Assembly: GCA_014584705.1 (NCBI GenBank)
Contig: JACTMJ010000013.1
Coordinates: 62,001-126,000, forward strand
Reading direction: 5' to 3'
Source: Acidobacteriota bacterium
Lineage (GTDB): Bacteria; Acidobacteriota; Terriglobia; Bryobacterales; Bryobacteraceae
DNA: 64,000 nt
Under the pieces are notes generated by a model. The model was not told where the DNA came from. It did no database searches and saw only the letters and a list, made by a program, of their open reading frames with translations. Both the position numbers and the translations under genes were made by a program. The first letter of the stretch is position 1. Every line of letters starts with the position of its first letter. Below, piece by piece: positions 17,820 to 28,700 of this stretch.

Positions 17820-18335
17820 GTGAAGCAAAGGCCCAACGTCAACCAAGGTGGAAACGCTGGAAACCGCACATCCAGCGCACACTCCAGCCAGCCTTGGCGG
17901 CAGTTGGGGCGGTTCTTTGCGGCCACGGTGTTAGCGAGTTTCATTTTGAACGAAATCTGGGAAATGGCGCAGATGTCCGCCTACGTCGAAACGGCCGGAG
18001 ATTCCTGGAAGAGCACGCTCGGTCTTTGCACGTTGGCGGCGGTGGGTGACGCAGGACTCATCACGGGCATTTACGGAGCGGGCGCGCTGGCCGCTGGCGA
18101 TCTGGGCTGGGGCTTGCGCGGCCACTGGGACAATTACGCCATCGCGGCTGTACTAGGGCTGGCTTGTGCCGCGCTGGTGGAACATGCGGCGCTGGCTGCG
18201 GGGTGGTGGTCGTACACGGAGCGTATGCCGGTCGTGTCCGGGCTTGGCGCGGGCCTTTGGCCGCTACTTCAAATGACACTGCTGCCTCCGCTCACGTTCT
18301 TGTTTGCCCGGTGGTGGGCTGGTCGTCCTGATTAA
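17820..18335 (+). CDS. Integral membrane protein, about four helices, unknown function
   Basis: 171 residues from a GTG at 17820; no strong ribosome site, so the start is uncertain. Hydrophobic segments at about 30-46, 68-92, 103-128 and 139-162 (FFAATVLASFILNEIWEMAQ; LGLACAALVEHAALAAGWW; GLGAGLWPLLQMTLLPPLT). Acidic and aromatic residues in the membrane parts (NEIWE, VEHAA) may be functional. It follows the Met-rich gene closely, so a copper or envelope link is possible but unproven. Confidence 0.6.
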   Translation: MKQRPNVNQGGNAGNRTSSAHSSQPWRQLGRFFAATVLASFILNEIWEMAQMSAYVETAGDSWKSTLGLCTLAAVGDAGLITGIYGAGALAAGDLGWGLRGHWDNYAIAAVLGLACAALVEHAALAAGWWSYTERMPVVSGLGAGLWPLLQMTLLPPLTFLFARWWAGRPD

Positions 18336-18399
18336 CAAGGTGTCCAAGAAATAATCGTGCCTTTACCACCCGCCCGTGAAATCACAGTTAAGGAGACCC

Positions 18400-18786
18400 A
18401 TGCTGGTCAAAGTATCTACTGACAAATCCATGAGTGACGCCGCGTCTGCCCTCCAGGCTGCTGTCCAGGCCAATCACTTTGGCGTCATGCAGGTTCACGA
18501 CCTCAAAGAGACCATCTTGGAAAAGGGCGTGGAGTTCGAACGAGTGTGCCTGATCTTCGAGGTCTGTCAGCCGCAACAAGCGAAGAAGGTCCTCGACCAG
18601 AACATGAGCGTCTCCACCGCACTGCCGTGCCGGATCTCCATTTACGAGGAGAACGGCAAAGCCATTCTGGCTACTTTGAAGCCAACCACTCTGCTGGCGA
18701 TGTTCAATACGCCACGACTTGAAGGGGTGGCGCGGGAAGTGGAGGACACGATTGTCACAATCATGAAGGAGGCGGCATCGGGCTGA
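18400..18786 (+). CDS. DUF302 family protein
   Basis: 128 residues. Start ATG 18400 has AAGGAGACCC just before it. The DUF302 pattern is present: MSDAASALQAAVQANHFGVM, DLKETILEKGVEF, FEVCQPQQAKKVLDQN, LPCRISIYEENGKAILAT, ending in a helix. DUF302 proteins bind small ligands or metals in two-domain homodimers and are frequent near metal and oxidative-stress genes. Confidence 0.85.
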   Translation: MLVKVSTDKSMSDAASALQAAVQANHFGVMQVHDLKETILEKGVEFERVCLIFEVCQPQQAKKVLDQNMSVSTALPCRISIYEENGKAILATLKPTTLLAMFNTPRLEGVAREVEDTIVTIMKEAASG

Positions 18787-18961
18787 TTGGTTCATGGCTC
18801 ACCTAATGCAAACTTCCGGCCGGTCTCAGAACGCCCACTCGCCGAGACATTCAGAGGTGGACAAAGCGGGAATATGGCCGACATGCGGAAGGCTCCTAAC
18901 AAAGAGAGCGCGGCAGGACGGCGCCGGCCTGGTCTGAGAATAACCAAGAAAAGAGACTGTT

Positions 18962-19564
18962 ATGACTCCATTACTGATTACCATCATCGTCCTGGTTGCG
19001 CTGGTGTTGATTGCGGCGATGTTTGCTGTCGGCATCTACAACAAACTCGTCGCGCTTCGCAACCGGTTCAAGAATGCCTTCGCGCAAATTGACGTACAGC
19101 TCAAGCGGCGCTACGACCTGATTCCGAATCTGGTGGAGACGGCGAAGGGTTACATCCAACACGAACGCGGTACTCTCGAAGCCGTCATCGCTGCGCGCAA
19201 TGCCGCATCGTCGGCCAACGCAGGCGCCGCCGCCAATCCCGGCGACCCCACCGCCATGAAGCAACTCGCGCAGACCGAAGGCACGCTCACCGGCGCGCTC
19301 GGCCGCTTCTTCGCGCTCTCCGAGGCGTATCCCGACCTCAAAGCGAACACAACCATGCTGAGCCTGATGGAAGAGTTGACATCGACGGAGAACAAAATCT
19401 CCTTCGCCCGGCAGGCATACAACGACTCGGTGATGGCCTACAACACGCGTCGCGAGGTGTTTCCGAGTAGTGTTATCGCCTCCGCGTTCCAATTCGCCGC
19501 CGCCGAGCTGTTCGTCATCGAGAAGCTGGAGCAACGGGATGCGCCGACAGTTTCGTTCTCTTGA
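18962..19564 (+). CDS. lemA: LemA family protein
   Basis: 200 residues. N-terminal membrane anchor (LLITIIVLVALVLIAAMFAV) followed by the LemA signature (YNKLVALRNRFKNAFAQIDV, LKRRYDLIPNLVETAKGY) and a helical bundle (AYNDSVMAYNTRREVFPSS). LemA proteins have an outside-N, mostly cytoplasmic or periplasmic coiled-coil bundle. They are typically encoded next to an M48 protease or a TPM-domain gene, as here, where the M48 gene begins 90 bases later. Confidence 0.92.
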   Translation: MTPLLITIIVLVALVLIAAMFAVGIYNKLVALRNRFKNAFAQIDVQLKRRYDLIPNLVETAKGYIQHERGTLEAVIAARNAASSANAGAAANPGDPTAMKQLAQTEGTLTGALGRFFALSEAYPDLKANTTMLSLMEELTSTENKISFARQAYNDSVMAYNTRREVFPSSVIASAFQFAAAELFVIEKLEQRDAPTVSFS

Positions 19565-19654
19565 TGAGGAGAAGAACATTGATCTGTTGGAACCATTGAA
19601 GCGTGGCGGACCAGGGCGATTTTGACGCCTTAGCGTTTTCGAGGATGTGTGTGA

Positions 19655-21622
19655 ATGGATTTTTTCGAGCATCAGGACAAAGCCAGGAAGAACACGAAGC
19701 TGCTGGTGCTTTACTTCGTGATCGCCGTCGCATGCATTATCGCTTGCGTTTATATCGCTAGTCTGCTGATTTTCTCCGGTGTCCAGGCCCAACAGCAGGC
19801 TGGCGACGCGGCGCGCGAACTCGTCCTGTGGGATCCCTGGCTTTTCTTCAAGGTTGCGCTCGGCACGCTAGGCGTCGTGGTGATTGGCAGCCTTTACAAA
19901 ACTGCGGTTTTGGGCAAGGGCGGCAGCGCCGTCGCCGAATCGCTCGGCGGGCGTCTCGTCAACTCCAACACGACCAATCCAGATGAGCGCAAACTGCGGA
20001 ACGTCATTGAGGAAATGGCCATCGCCTCCGGCGTGCCCGTCCCGAAGATTTATGTGCTCGACGACGAAGAAGGCATCAACGCGTTTGCTGCCGGCTACTC
20101 TCCGAGCGACGCCGCCATCGGCGTCACGCGCGGTTGCATTAGGTTGCTCAACCGCGATGAGTTGCAAGGCGTCATCGGCCACGAGTTCAGTCATATTCTC
20201 AATGGCGACATGCGGCTGAATCTGCGCCTCATGGGAGTGCTCTTCGGCATCCTGTGCCTCGCGGTGATTGGCCGTATCCTGCTCTACTCGCGCAGCCGCA
20301 GCAGGGACCAAAATCCAATGATGCTCTTGGGGCTTGCCCTGATTGTGATCGGCGCGATCGGCGTCTTCTTCGGCCGGCTTATCCAGGCCGCGCTCAGCCG
20401 GCAACGAGAGTTTCTGGCGGATGCATCCTCGGTTCAGTTCACCCGCAATCCCGCGGGGCTCTCCGGGGCACTGCAAAAACTCGGCGGCGTCGGCTCGCGG
20501 GTCGAGTCCCCTCACGCCGGTGAAGCGAGTCACATGTTTTTCGGAAGCGGCCTAAGTAAACCATTTCTCGGAATGTTGGCCACCCACCCGCCACTTGGCG
20601 AACGCATCCGCGCTATCGATCCCGGCTGGGATGGAAAGTTTAAGGAAGGCGGTGTCACCGCGGTTGAAGCCGATTCTCCGCACGCGGCATTGAAGCCGCC
20701 GCCGTCACGATTCCCGTTTCCGCCGATTCTTGGGATGGCAGGCACGCCGGTTGGCGCCGCTGGCTTCGCTACCAACGTCGTTCAAGCCGGAGCCGTGCTG
20801 CCGAGCCTGGGCAAGCCAACGGCTCTGCAGTTGCGCTACGCCGAGGATTTACGGACTTCGTTCTCCCGCAAGATCCAATCCGCCGCCCGCGAACCGCTCG
20901 ACGCCACCGCGCTGGTTTACGCGATGCTCCTCAGCCGGAACGAAGGATTGCGGGCAAAGCAACTCACCGAACTCGCCGAACGAACTGTGCCTGGGGTTAG
21001 CGAAGCAACCGCCGCGCTCTGGCCCGAAGTCGCACCCGTCGTCGCACGCGTGCGGCTTCCGCTCGCGAACCTGGCATTGCCCGCACTGCGTCAACTTCGG
21101 CCCGACGAGTTCCAGCAATTCAGCCGGGCACTGCAATGGCTGATTGAGAGTGACGAGCAGATTGACGTCTTTGAATTCGTCCTTCAGAAGATCGTCCGCC
21201 GCCACCTCGCGCCGTTCGATAAAACCCACTCGACGTCCATTCAATACCACACGCTCAAACCGCTCGTTCGGGATTGCGACGTCGTGCTTTCGGCGCTCGC
21301 GAACGTCAGCAGTAGTAACGCTGGCGAAGTCAAAAAGGCATTCGAGACGGGAGCACCCTATCTAGTCGCGAAGGAGGGCGGCTTGCAACTCCTGCCGCGC
21401 GAAGAATGCGGACTGGAACAACTGGATACCGCGCTCGACCGCCTAGCCTTGGCCGCGCCGCAAATAAAAAAGCAGTTGATCGAAGCGTGCGCGTATGTCG
21501 TTGGCGCGGACGGCTTGATCCAGGAACGCGAAGCTGAATTGCTCCGCGCCATCGCCGACACTCTGGATTGTCCGATCCCGCCGCTCATTCAAGCTGCCGA
21601 AATGAAAGGAGCCACCCTATGA
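19655..21622 (+). CDS. M48 family zinc metalloprotease (HtpX-like) with long C-terminal extension
   Basis: 655 residues. Two membrane helices near 22-48 and 66-84. The zinc site is HEFSH (His176, Glu177, His180), followed by more helices and the third ligand region EFLADASSVQFTRNP. Up to about residue 310 it resembles HtpX/Ste24 membrane proteases. The remaining ~340 residues are extra and helical, with an Asp/Glu-rich tail domain (YVVGADGLIQEREAELLRAI) reminiscent of TerB. Its stop overlaps the ATPase start (ATGA). Confidence 0.9.
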   Translation: MDFFEHQDKARKNTKLLVLYFVIAVACIIACVYIASLLIFSGVQAQQQAGDAARELVLWDPWLFFKVALGTLGVVVIGSLYKTAVLGKGGSAVAESLGGRLVNSNTTNPDERKLRNVIEEMAIASGVPVPKIYVLDDEEGINAFAAGYSPSDAAIGVTRGCIRLLNRDELQGVIGHEFSHILNGDMRLNLRLMGVLFGILCLAVIGRILLYSRSRSRDQNPMMLLGLALIVIGAIGVFFGRLIQAALSRQREFLADASSVQFTRNPAGLSGALQKLGGVGSRVESPHAGEASHMFFGSGLSKPFLGMLATHPPLGERIRAIDPGWDGKFKEGGVTAVEADSPHAALKPPPSRFPFPPILGMAGTPVGAAGFATNVVQAGAVLPSLGKPTALQLRYAEDLRTSFSRKIQSAAREPLDATALVYAMLLSRNEGLRAKQLTELAERTVPGVSEATAALWPEVAPVVARVRLPLANLALPALRQLRPDEFQQFSRALQWLIESDEQIDVFEFVLQKIVRRHLAPFDKTHSTSIQYHTLKPLVRDCDVVLSALANVSSSNAGEVKKAFETGAPYLVAKEGGLQLLPREECGLEQLDTALDRLALAAPQIKKQLIEACAYVVGADGLIQEREAELLRAIADTLDCPIPPLIQAAEMKGATL

Positions 21623-23814
21623 AGGACCACGGACACGAAACCAAAAATACACCCGAAACTGAGCCGGTACAAGACGAGGTGGCCAAGAAGGCATACGACA
21701 TTTATCTAAAGGAAGGTCGTCCGCAAGGACATGCCGAGCAGAATTGGCTGGAGGCCGAAGCTCAAATGGCGATCGCCGGTGCCGACCATCCGGACGATCA
21801 TGACCACCACGACGATCATGCCCAGATGGCAGCGGATTTCCGGAAACGGTTCTGGATCTCGTTGGCCATCACCCTGCCGATTCTCGTCCTCTCGCCCATG
21901 CTCCAAACGCTGGTGGGACTGCGAGAAGCCATTCGTTTTCCCGGCGACATCTATGTCCTATTCGGCCTCTCTTCCGCGGTCTTTTGGTACGGCGGCTGGC
22001 CGTTTCTCAAAGGGCTTTTCAAGGAACTCAAATCCCACCGCCCCGGGATGATGACGCTCATCTCCATCGCCATTGCTACGGCGTATCTTTACAGCAGCGC
22101 CGTGGTATTCGGCCTGACCGGCAAGATGTTCTTCTGGGAATTGGTCACCCTTGTTGACATCATGTTGCTCGGACAGTGGATTGCAATGAAGTCCGTGATG
22201 GGTGCTTCGCGGGCTTTGGAGGAGCTTGCCAAACTCATGCCCTCCGACGCCCACAAGCTCATGCCCGACGGCAGCGTGAAGGACGTGCCCCTCGGCGAAC
22301 TGGCCGTGGGCGACAAGGTCCTGATCAAGCCCGGCGAGAAGGTTCCTGCCGACGGGGTCATCGTCTCTGGCGAGAGTTCGGTCGATGAGGCGATGATCAC
22401 CGGCGAATCCACCCCCGTGGCCAAGAAGACCGGGGGCAAGGTGATCGGAGGTGCGATCAACGGCGAGGGTTCACTGACCATCGAGGTCAAGGGCACCGGC
22501 AAGGATTCGTTTCTCTCGCAGGTCATCGACCTCGTCAAACAGGCACAGGAAAGCAAATCGAAGACGCAGGACCTCGCGAACACGGCCGCACTCTGGCTTA
22601 CGATCATCGCGCTGGGCGGCGGCGCGCTGACGTTCTTCATCTGGCAGGTTCTCATGGTCCAGGAATTCGCTTTCGCCATCGAACGCACCGTGACCGTCAT
22701 GGTCATTGCCTGCCCCCATGCGCTCGGTCTCGCCGTGCCGCTGGTCGTGGCCGTCTCCACCGCGCTGGCTGCCAAAAACGGACTGCTCATTCGTAATCGG
22801 GTGGCATTCGAGGGCGCGCGAAAACTACAGGCCATCATTTTCGACAAGACTGGCACGCTGACCGAGGGCCGGTTTGGCGTCACCGAAACCCTGGTGCTGA
22901 GCGATGACTTCGACGAGGAAACGCTGCGCAGCTACGCCGCCTCGGTGGATGCGCATTCCGCCCACCCCATCGCCAAGGCCATCGCCGCCGCCTCGGAGAA
23001 AATACTCCCGGTCGAGGGCTTCAACAGCATCACCGGCAAGGGTGCGGAGGGCCGGGTCGAAGGCAAAGACGTCAAGGTGGTTAGCCCTGGCTATCTGCGC
23101 GGCCAGAACATCGATCACGCCGATCCGCGCGTCGAGCCACTGCAAGCCCAAGGCAAGACGGTCGTGTTTGTACTCGTTGACGGGGAGTTGAAAGGGGCGA
23201 TTGCCCTCGCCGACCTCGTCCGGCCCGAGGCGAAGCAAGCCATCGCCGCGCTCAAGGCCCTCAACATCCGCTGCATGATGCTCACCGGCGATAACAAAGC
23301 GACGGCCAAATGGGTCTCCGACCAGATCGGCCTGGATGAATACTTCGCCGAGGTCCTGCCCCAGGACAAAGCCGCCAAGGTTAAGGAAGTCCAGGCGCGC
23401 GGCGAGCGGGTCGCCATGACCGGCGACGGCGTGAACGATGCTCCGGCGCTGGCGCAGGCGGATGTGGGTATCGCCATTGGCGCCGGTTCCGATGTGGCGG
23501 TCGAAACAGCCGACGTGATTCTCGTCCGCAGCAATCCCCTCGACGTCGTCGCGATCGTGCAGCTTTCCAGCGCCACGTATCGGAAGATGATCCAGAACCT
23601 CATCTGGGCCACGGGCTACAATGTCGTCGCCCTACCACTCGCCGCCGGAGCGCTCTATGCCTGGGGCGTCCTCCTCACTCCCGCCGTCGGCGCGGTGCTG
23701 ATGGCCGGCAGTACGGTGGTCGTAGCGATCAACGCGCGGATGCTGAAGCTGAAAACGGAGCCAAAACCAGAAGCCAAAGCAGCGACGTCTGAGGTCAGCG
23801 CAGCCGCTCCTTAA
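21619..23814 (+). CDS. copB: P1B-type copper-translocating ATPase (CopB-like, CPH) with N-terminal DUF2934
   Basis: 731 residues from ATG 21619 (AAAGGAG upstream, overlaps the M48 stop). Residues ~13-45 match DUF2934 (VAKKAYDIYLKEGRPQGHAE). A His/Asp-rich stretch follows (HPDDHDHHDDHAQ), then eight-helix P1B architecture. Key sites: ITGESTPV (actuator), CPH in helix 6 (Cys365-Pro-His367, the P1B-3/CopB signature), DKTGTLTEG (phosphorylated Asp409), an HP motif (AHPIAKA) and TGDGVNDAPAL. It exports Cu(+)/Cu(2+) or Ag(+) from the cytosol. There is no CxxC heavy-metal domain, consistent with CopB type. Confidence 0.93.
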   Translation: MKDHGHETKNTPETEPVQDEVAKKAYDIYLKEGRPQGHAEQNWLEAEAQMAIAGADHPDDHDHHDDHAQMAADFRKRFWISLAITLPILVLSPMLQTLVGLREAIRFPGDIYVLFGLSSAVFWYGGWPFLKGLFKELKSHRPGMMTLISIAIATAYLYSSAVVFGLTGKMFFWELVTLVDIMLLGQWIAMKSVMGASRALEELAKLMPSDAHKLMPDGSVKDVPLGELAVGDKVLIKPGEKVPADGVIVSGESSVDEAMITGESTPVAKKTGGKVIGGAINGEGSLTIEVKGTGKDSFLSQVIDLVKQAQESKSKTQDLANTAALWLTIIALGGGALTFFIWQVLMVQEFAFAIERTVTVMVIACPHALGLAVPLVVAVSTALAAKNGLLIRNRVAFEGARKLQAIIFDKTGTLTEGRFGVTETLVLSDDFDEETLRSYAASVDAHSAHPIAKAIAAASEKILPVEGFNSITGKGAEGRVEGKDVKVVSPGYLRGQNIDHADPRVEPLQAQGKTVVFVLVDGELKGAIALADLVRPEAKQAIAALKALNIRCMMLTGDNKATAKWVSDQIGLDEYFAEVLPQDKAAKVKEVQARGERVAMTGDGVNDAPALAQADVGIAIGAGSDVAVETADVILVRSNPLDVVAIVQLSSATYRKMIQNLIWATGYNVVALPLAAGALYAWGVLLTPAVGAVLMAGSTVVVAINARMLKLKTEPKPEAKAATSEVSAAAP

Positions 23815-23854
23815 CATCAAAATCGAAACACCGGAACAAACCCAAAGAGCAGCC

Positions 23855-24907
23855 ATGAAAAACAACAAAATAAGAGTCGGAGTCAACGGATATGGGGTCA
23901 TCGGCAAGCGTGTGGCGGATGCCGTCCGCATGCAGCCGGATATGGAACTGGTGGGTGTGAGCGACATCATCAGCGACTATCGAATCAAGGTCGCAGCGGA
24001 GCTGGGCATTCCCTTGTATGCATCCCTGCCGGACAAGGAATCTGCCATGAAGGCCGCGGGCCTTCCTGTGGCCGGTGCCCTGAGGAATCTGATCGATCAC
24101 GTCGATGTGATGGTCGACTGCACGCCAAAAGGGATCGCGGCAAAGAATCTCGAAGAATACAAATCGGCGGGCGTCAAGGCGATCGTCCAAGGCGGCGAAA
24201 AACACAGCGTGACGGGCCATTCTTTCGTCGCGCAAGCAAACTACGCCACGGCGCTCGGGCGCGATGCGACCCGTGTGGTGTCCTGCAATACCACCAGTAT
24301 CGTGCGCACGCTGGGGGCATTGCAGGATGCGAAGCTGCTAACCAAGGCGCGCGGAGTGCTGATCCGCCGGGCGACCGACCCATGGGAATCCGACCACGGC
24401 GGCGTTATGAACACGATCGTGCCAGAGCCGCATATTCCCAGCCACCAAGGGCCGGACGCCCAGACGGTGCGACCCGAACTCGACCTCGTGACCATCGCCG
24501 CCAAGGCGGCCCACACCCAATCTCACAGTCACTATTGGATCGTCGAACTGACGCGCCCCGCCAGCAGGGAAGAAGTCCTCGACGCATTCCGGCAGGCGGG
24601 GCGCATCGCTTTCATCAAGATGAGCGACGGAATCGTGGCGCTCAACAGCACGATCGAAATGATGCACGATCTCGGACGACCCCGCGGCGACATGTGGGAA
24701 GTGGCTCTGTGGGAAGACGTGCTGAGCGTGAATGGCATCGAATGCTATTACACCTATCAGGTGGACAACCAGTCCATCGCCATTCCGGAGAACATCGACG
24801 CGATCCGCGCGCTGACCGGTGCCGTTAAGGACGGACAGCAATCCATCCGGATGACCAACGAGGCACTTGGCATCAGACGATATTTTATAGACCGGAACGC
24901 TGAATAA
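23855..24907 (+). CDS. Type II (archaeal-type) glyceraldehyde-3-phosphate dehydrogenase
   Basis: 350 residues. N-terminal Rossmann motif VGVNGYGVIGKRVADAV; catalytic Cys144 in SCNTTSIVRT; the substrate loop PWESDHGGVMNTIVP. Sequence and length fit class II GAPDH, which is standard in Archaea and rare in bacteria, and which oxidises GAP with NAD(P) and phosphate. It opens the plus-strand carbon island 40 bases after the copper ATPase. Horizontal transfer from Archaea, or inheritance through bacterial stress islands, is likely. Confidence 0.92.
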   Translation: MKNNKIRVGVNGYGVIGKRVADAVRMQPDMELVGVSDIISDYRIKVAAELGIPLYASLPDKESAMKAAGLPVAGALRNLIDHVDVMVDCTPKGIAAKNLEEYKSAGVKAIVQGGEKHSVTGHSFVAQANYATALGRDATRVVSCNTTSIVRTLGALQDAKLLTKARGVLIRRATDPWESDHGGVMNTIVPEPHIPSHQGPDAQTVRPELDLVTIAAKAAHTQSHSHYWIVELTRPASREEVLDAFRQAGRIAFIKMSDGIVALNSTIEMMHDLGRPRGDMWEVALWEDVLSVNGIECYYTYQVDNQSIAIPENIDAIRALTGAVKDGQQSIRMTNEALGIRRYFIDRNAE

Positions 24908-24996
24908 GAATGAGCCGCTGAATTCCCGATGAGCACAAAACAACAGGAATAGCGGAATAAAAGGTCCGTGACCACAACGAGGAAACAAACCCAACC

Positions 24997-25710
24997 ATGA
25001 AAGAACACATTGCCCATTCCGGAGCCTGGGGGATCGCGCTGATGGCGGTCGTCGTGGCCTCGTGGCTTTTATACCGCTATCTCGCACCGAAGACGTGGAA
25101 GGAGTGGGCGAGCGCCGGGGTGGTCCAGGCTTTCATCATCGCCCTCTATGCGGAGATGTATGGCTTTCCGCTTACCATTTATCTGCTTGTCCGCTTCTTC
25201 GGCCTCGATCAGACCCACCTCAGCGCCAATCTTTGGTCTACGCTGCTTGGCTTGGGTGAAACGGGCATGATGATCGCCATGATCCTCGGCTATGGCCTCC
25301 TCTTCGCCGGCTTCGGGATATTCATGGAGGGCTGGCGCGAACTGCATCGCGCCCGCAACGAAAATCGGCTCGTTACGGATCGACTCTATGGGCTCGTGCG
25401 TCATCCCCAATACACGGGGCTGTTCATCGCGCTTTTTGGCGAGGGCATTGTTCATTGGCCTACGATTTTTTCCATCGCGCTTTTTCCCGTCATCATTCTC
25501 ACCTATGTCCTGCTGGCGCGAAGTGAGGAGCGCAAGATGCTGGATCAATTCGGTAAGGAATACCGCGTCTACAGGCTTCTCGTACCCGGGTTCATTCCGC
25601 GCTGGGGTCAATGGCGAAACACGATCGCAATGCGGAACGGCACCCCCGAGAGTAATCACACCCCGGATGCGGCAGCCATCGCCGGCGCCACCAAGCGGGA
25701 GCTCAGATGA
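24997..25710 (+). CDS. ICMT/PEMT-like integral membrane methyltransferase family protein
   Basis: 237 residues with about five hydrophobic segments. The C-terminal half carries the isoprenylcysteine/phospholipid methyltransferase pattern RLVTDRLYGLVRHPQYTG, then ARSEERKMLDQFGKEYRVYR. The RHPQYTG and E-E/Y motifs form the SAM pocket in this family. Substrate unknown; a lipid or membrane thiol is likely. Its stop overlaps the next start as ATGA, so it is coupled to the GH65 fusion. Confidence 0.85.
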   Translation: MKEHIAHSGAWGIALMAVVVASWLLYRYLAPKTWKEWASAGVVQAFIIALYAEMYGFPLTIYLLVRFFGLDQTHLSANLWSTLLGLGETGMMIAMILGYGLLFAGFGIFMEGWRELHRARNENRLVTDRLYGLVRHPQYTGLFIALFGEGIVHWPTIFSIALFPVIILTYVLLARSEERKMLDQFGKEYRVYRLLVPGFIPRWGQWRNTIAMRNGTPESNHTPDAAAIAGATKRELR

Positions 25711-28700
25711 AAGCCCTCATCACAATCTCCCCGCGGGACTACGATGCGGTTCTGTTCGATCTCGACGGGGTGCTGACCAGGACGGCGAGCGTGCACGCGG
25801 CGGCCTGGAAGAAGTTGTTCGATGGGTTTCTCGAGAAACGGGCGGCCGAGGCCGGCGAGCCGTTCGTACCCTTTGACATTGATGCCGACTACCCGCGCTA
25901 CGTGGACGGCAAAGCGCGTTATGACGGCGTGCAGGCCTTCCTTGCATCGCGGGGGATCGAGCTGCCGTTAGGCGCATCCGAAGACGGCCCGGACGTGCAA
26001 AGCGTGCACGGGCTCGGTAATCTGAAGGACCGGTATTTCCTACAACACCTGGAGCAGCACGGCGTTGAGATCTATGAAGCATCGATCCCGCTGGTGCGGG
26101 AACTCCGGGCGCAGGAGATTACGACCGCCGTCGTGTCCTCCAGCGTCAACTGCGCGGCCGTGCTCCAGGCAACGGGTATCGCACAGTTGTTCGACGCGCG
26201 AGTTGACGGGGCTGACGTCATCCGCCTCGATCTCAAGGGTAAGCCGGCACCGGATGCTTTTATGGAGGCGGCACGGCGCGTTGGGGCAGAACCTTCGCGC
26301 GCCGTAGTTGTGGAGGACGCGACGGCCGGCGTCGAGGCGGGGCGCAGTGGCCGATTCGGCTGTATTATCGGCGTCGATCGTGGAGGGCGCTCAAGCGCGC
26401 TGCGCGAGGCCGGCGCCGACATCGTCGTGACCGACATGGGCCAGATCCAGGTGGCAGGGGATCCGCCGTCCACATGGTCGCTAGTGTTCGAGGACTTCAA
26501 CCCAGCGCGCGAGGGAATCCGCGAGTCGCTGTGCACCCTGGGAAATGGCTACTTCGCGACCCGCGGGGCGCCAGCCTGGGGGAAGGCGGACGATGTCCAC
26601 TATCCCGGGACCTACCTTGGCGGGGGCTACAACCGCATTCGCACCGATATCGCCGGCCGGGTGGTCGAGAACGAGGACCTCGTCAATTTCCCGAACTGGC
26701 TCGCGCTCGGGTTACGGATCGCCGACCAGGATTGGTTCGATGAGAGAGCGGTCACGATCCTGTCCTACCGCCAGGAACTCGACCTCCGCCGCGGGATGAT
26801 GTTGCGGCACATCTGTTTTGAGGACGGCCAGGGACGGCGCAGCACCCTCAGCGAGCGACGGCTGGTCTCGATGGCCGACATGCACATCAGCGCGCTGGAG
26901 GTGTCGCTGACTGCCGACAACTGGTCTGCTCCCGTCACGGTCCGATCGTCGATCGACGGACGAGTCGTCAACGCTGGCGCCAAACTCTACCGCAAATTCA
27001 ACAACAAGCACCTGGAGCCGTTAGCAGGCGAGGTCGTCGGCGAGGACGGCGTGTACTTGCTGGTGCGCACCTGCCAATCGAATATTCAAGTAGCGCAGGC
27101 GGCGCGAACGCGAGCGTTCCTCGACGGACAGCTTCTTGATGTCCGGCGTAGCACCCATGAGGCACCGGGATACATCGGGCACGAACTGAGGGTAGACCTC
27201 AAGCAAGGTGAAACGCTGATGCTGGAGAAGCTAGCCTCTTTCTATACCTCGCACGATCACGCCATTTCGGAGTCCGGTCTAGAGGCGCGCAAGGCCATTG
27301 CCCGAGCCGGACGCTTCGATGCCATAATGGCGGATCACGCGCTGGCCTGGAAGCACTTGTGGCACCGATTCGACGTGAATATTCAGATGGCGGATCCGGG
27401 ATTCGAATTGAGCATTCCGTTGCTGCTTCGGCTGAACATGTTTCACCTGTTGCAGACCGTATCCCACAACTCCATCGGACTCGATATAGGCGTGCCCGCG
27501 CGGGGGTGGACCGGTGAAGCGTATCAGGGCCACATATTCTGGGATGAACTGTTCATCTTTCCGTTTTTCAACTATCGGATGCCAGAAATCACCCGATCGC
27601 TTCTGATGTACCGCTACCGGCGACTGGGCGAGGCGCGCGCCGCCGCCGCGGCCGCCGGATACAAGGGGGCAATGTTCCCCTGGCAGAGCGGCAGCGATGG
27701 ACAGGACGAGACGCAGGTATACAACTTGAACCCGCGCTCGCAGCGCTGGGTGCGAGACAACTCCTCCTTGCAGCGCCACGTAGGTAGCGCCGTCGCTTAT
27801 AACGTCTGGCAGTACTTCCAGGTCACTCGTGACCTGGAGTTCTTAAATTCTTACGGTGCCGAATTGATTCTCGATATCGCACACTTTTGGTCGAGCATCG
27901 CGACGTTCAACGATGAGCGCGGGCGCTACGAGATCCGCGGCGTGGTGGGACCCGACGAGTTTCACGACGGGTATCCGGATTCGCCAACACCCGGCATCAA
28001 CAACAACGCCTACACCAACATCATGGCCGTACGGGTGCTGCGCCGGGCGCTGGAGGTACTCGATCTGCTCTCCGACATGCATCGCGCCGAGCTCACGACA
28101 CGCCTTGGCTTGTCGGCGGAAGAGATCGCGCGTTGGGACGATATCACTCGCAGGATGTATGTTCCGTTCCATGACGACGGGATTATCAGTCAGTTTGAGG
28201 GCTACGAAAAACTGCGTGAACTCGATTGGGCGGACTACCGAACCCGGTACGACAATATTCAGCGCCTCGACCTCATCCTCGAAGCGGAAAACGACAGCGC
28301 CAACCGCTACAGGCTCTCGAAACAGCCTGACGTGCTGATGTTGTTTTATCTGTTTTCCGCCGAGGAGTTACGCGAACTGTTCGAGCGTCTGGACTATCCG
28401 TTCGAATACGAGACCATTCCGCGCAACGTTGCGTACTACGTCGGGCGCTCGTCCCAGGGGTCCACGTTGGCACGGGTGGTGGATGCCTGGGTCCTGGCGC
28501 GCTCAGATCGGCCGCGCGCAACGGACTTCTTCGCGGCAGCGCTTCAGAGCGATGTGAGCGACATCCAGCAGGGCACTACCGCGGAAGGCGTGCATCTCGG
28601 CGCCATGGCCGGATCGGTCGATCTGATGCAGCGTGTCTCGACGGGCATCGAGGTAAGGGACGATGTTCTGCGAATCAATCCGGAATTACCGTGGGAGATG

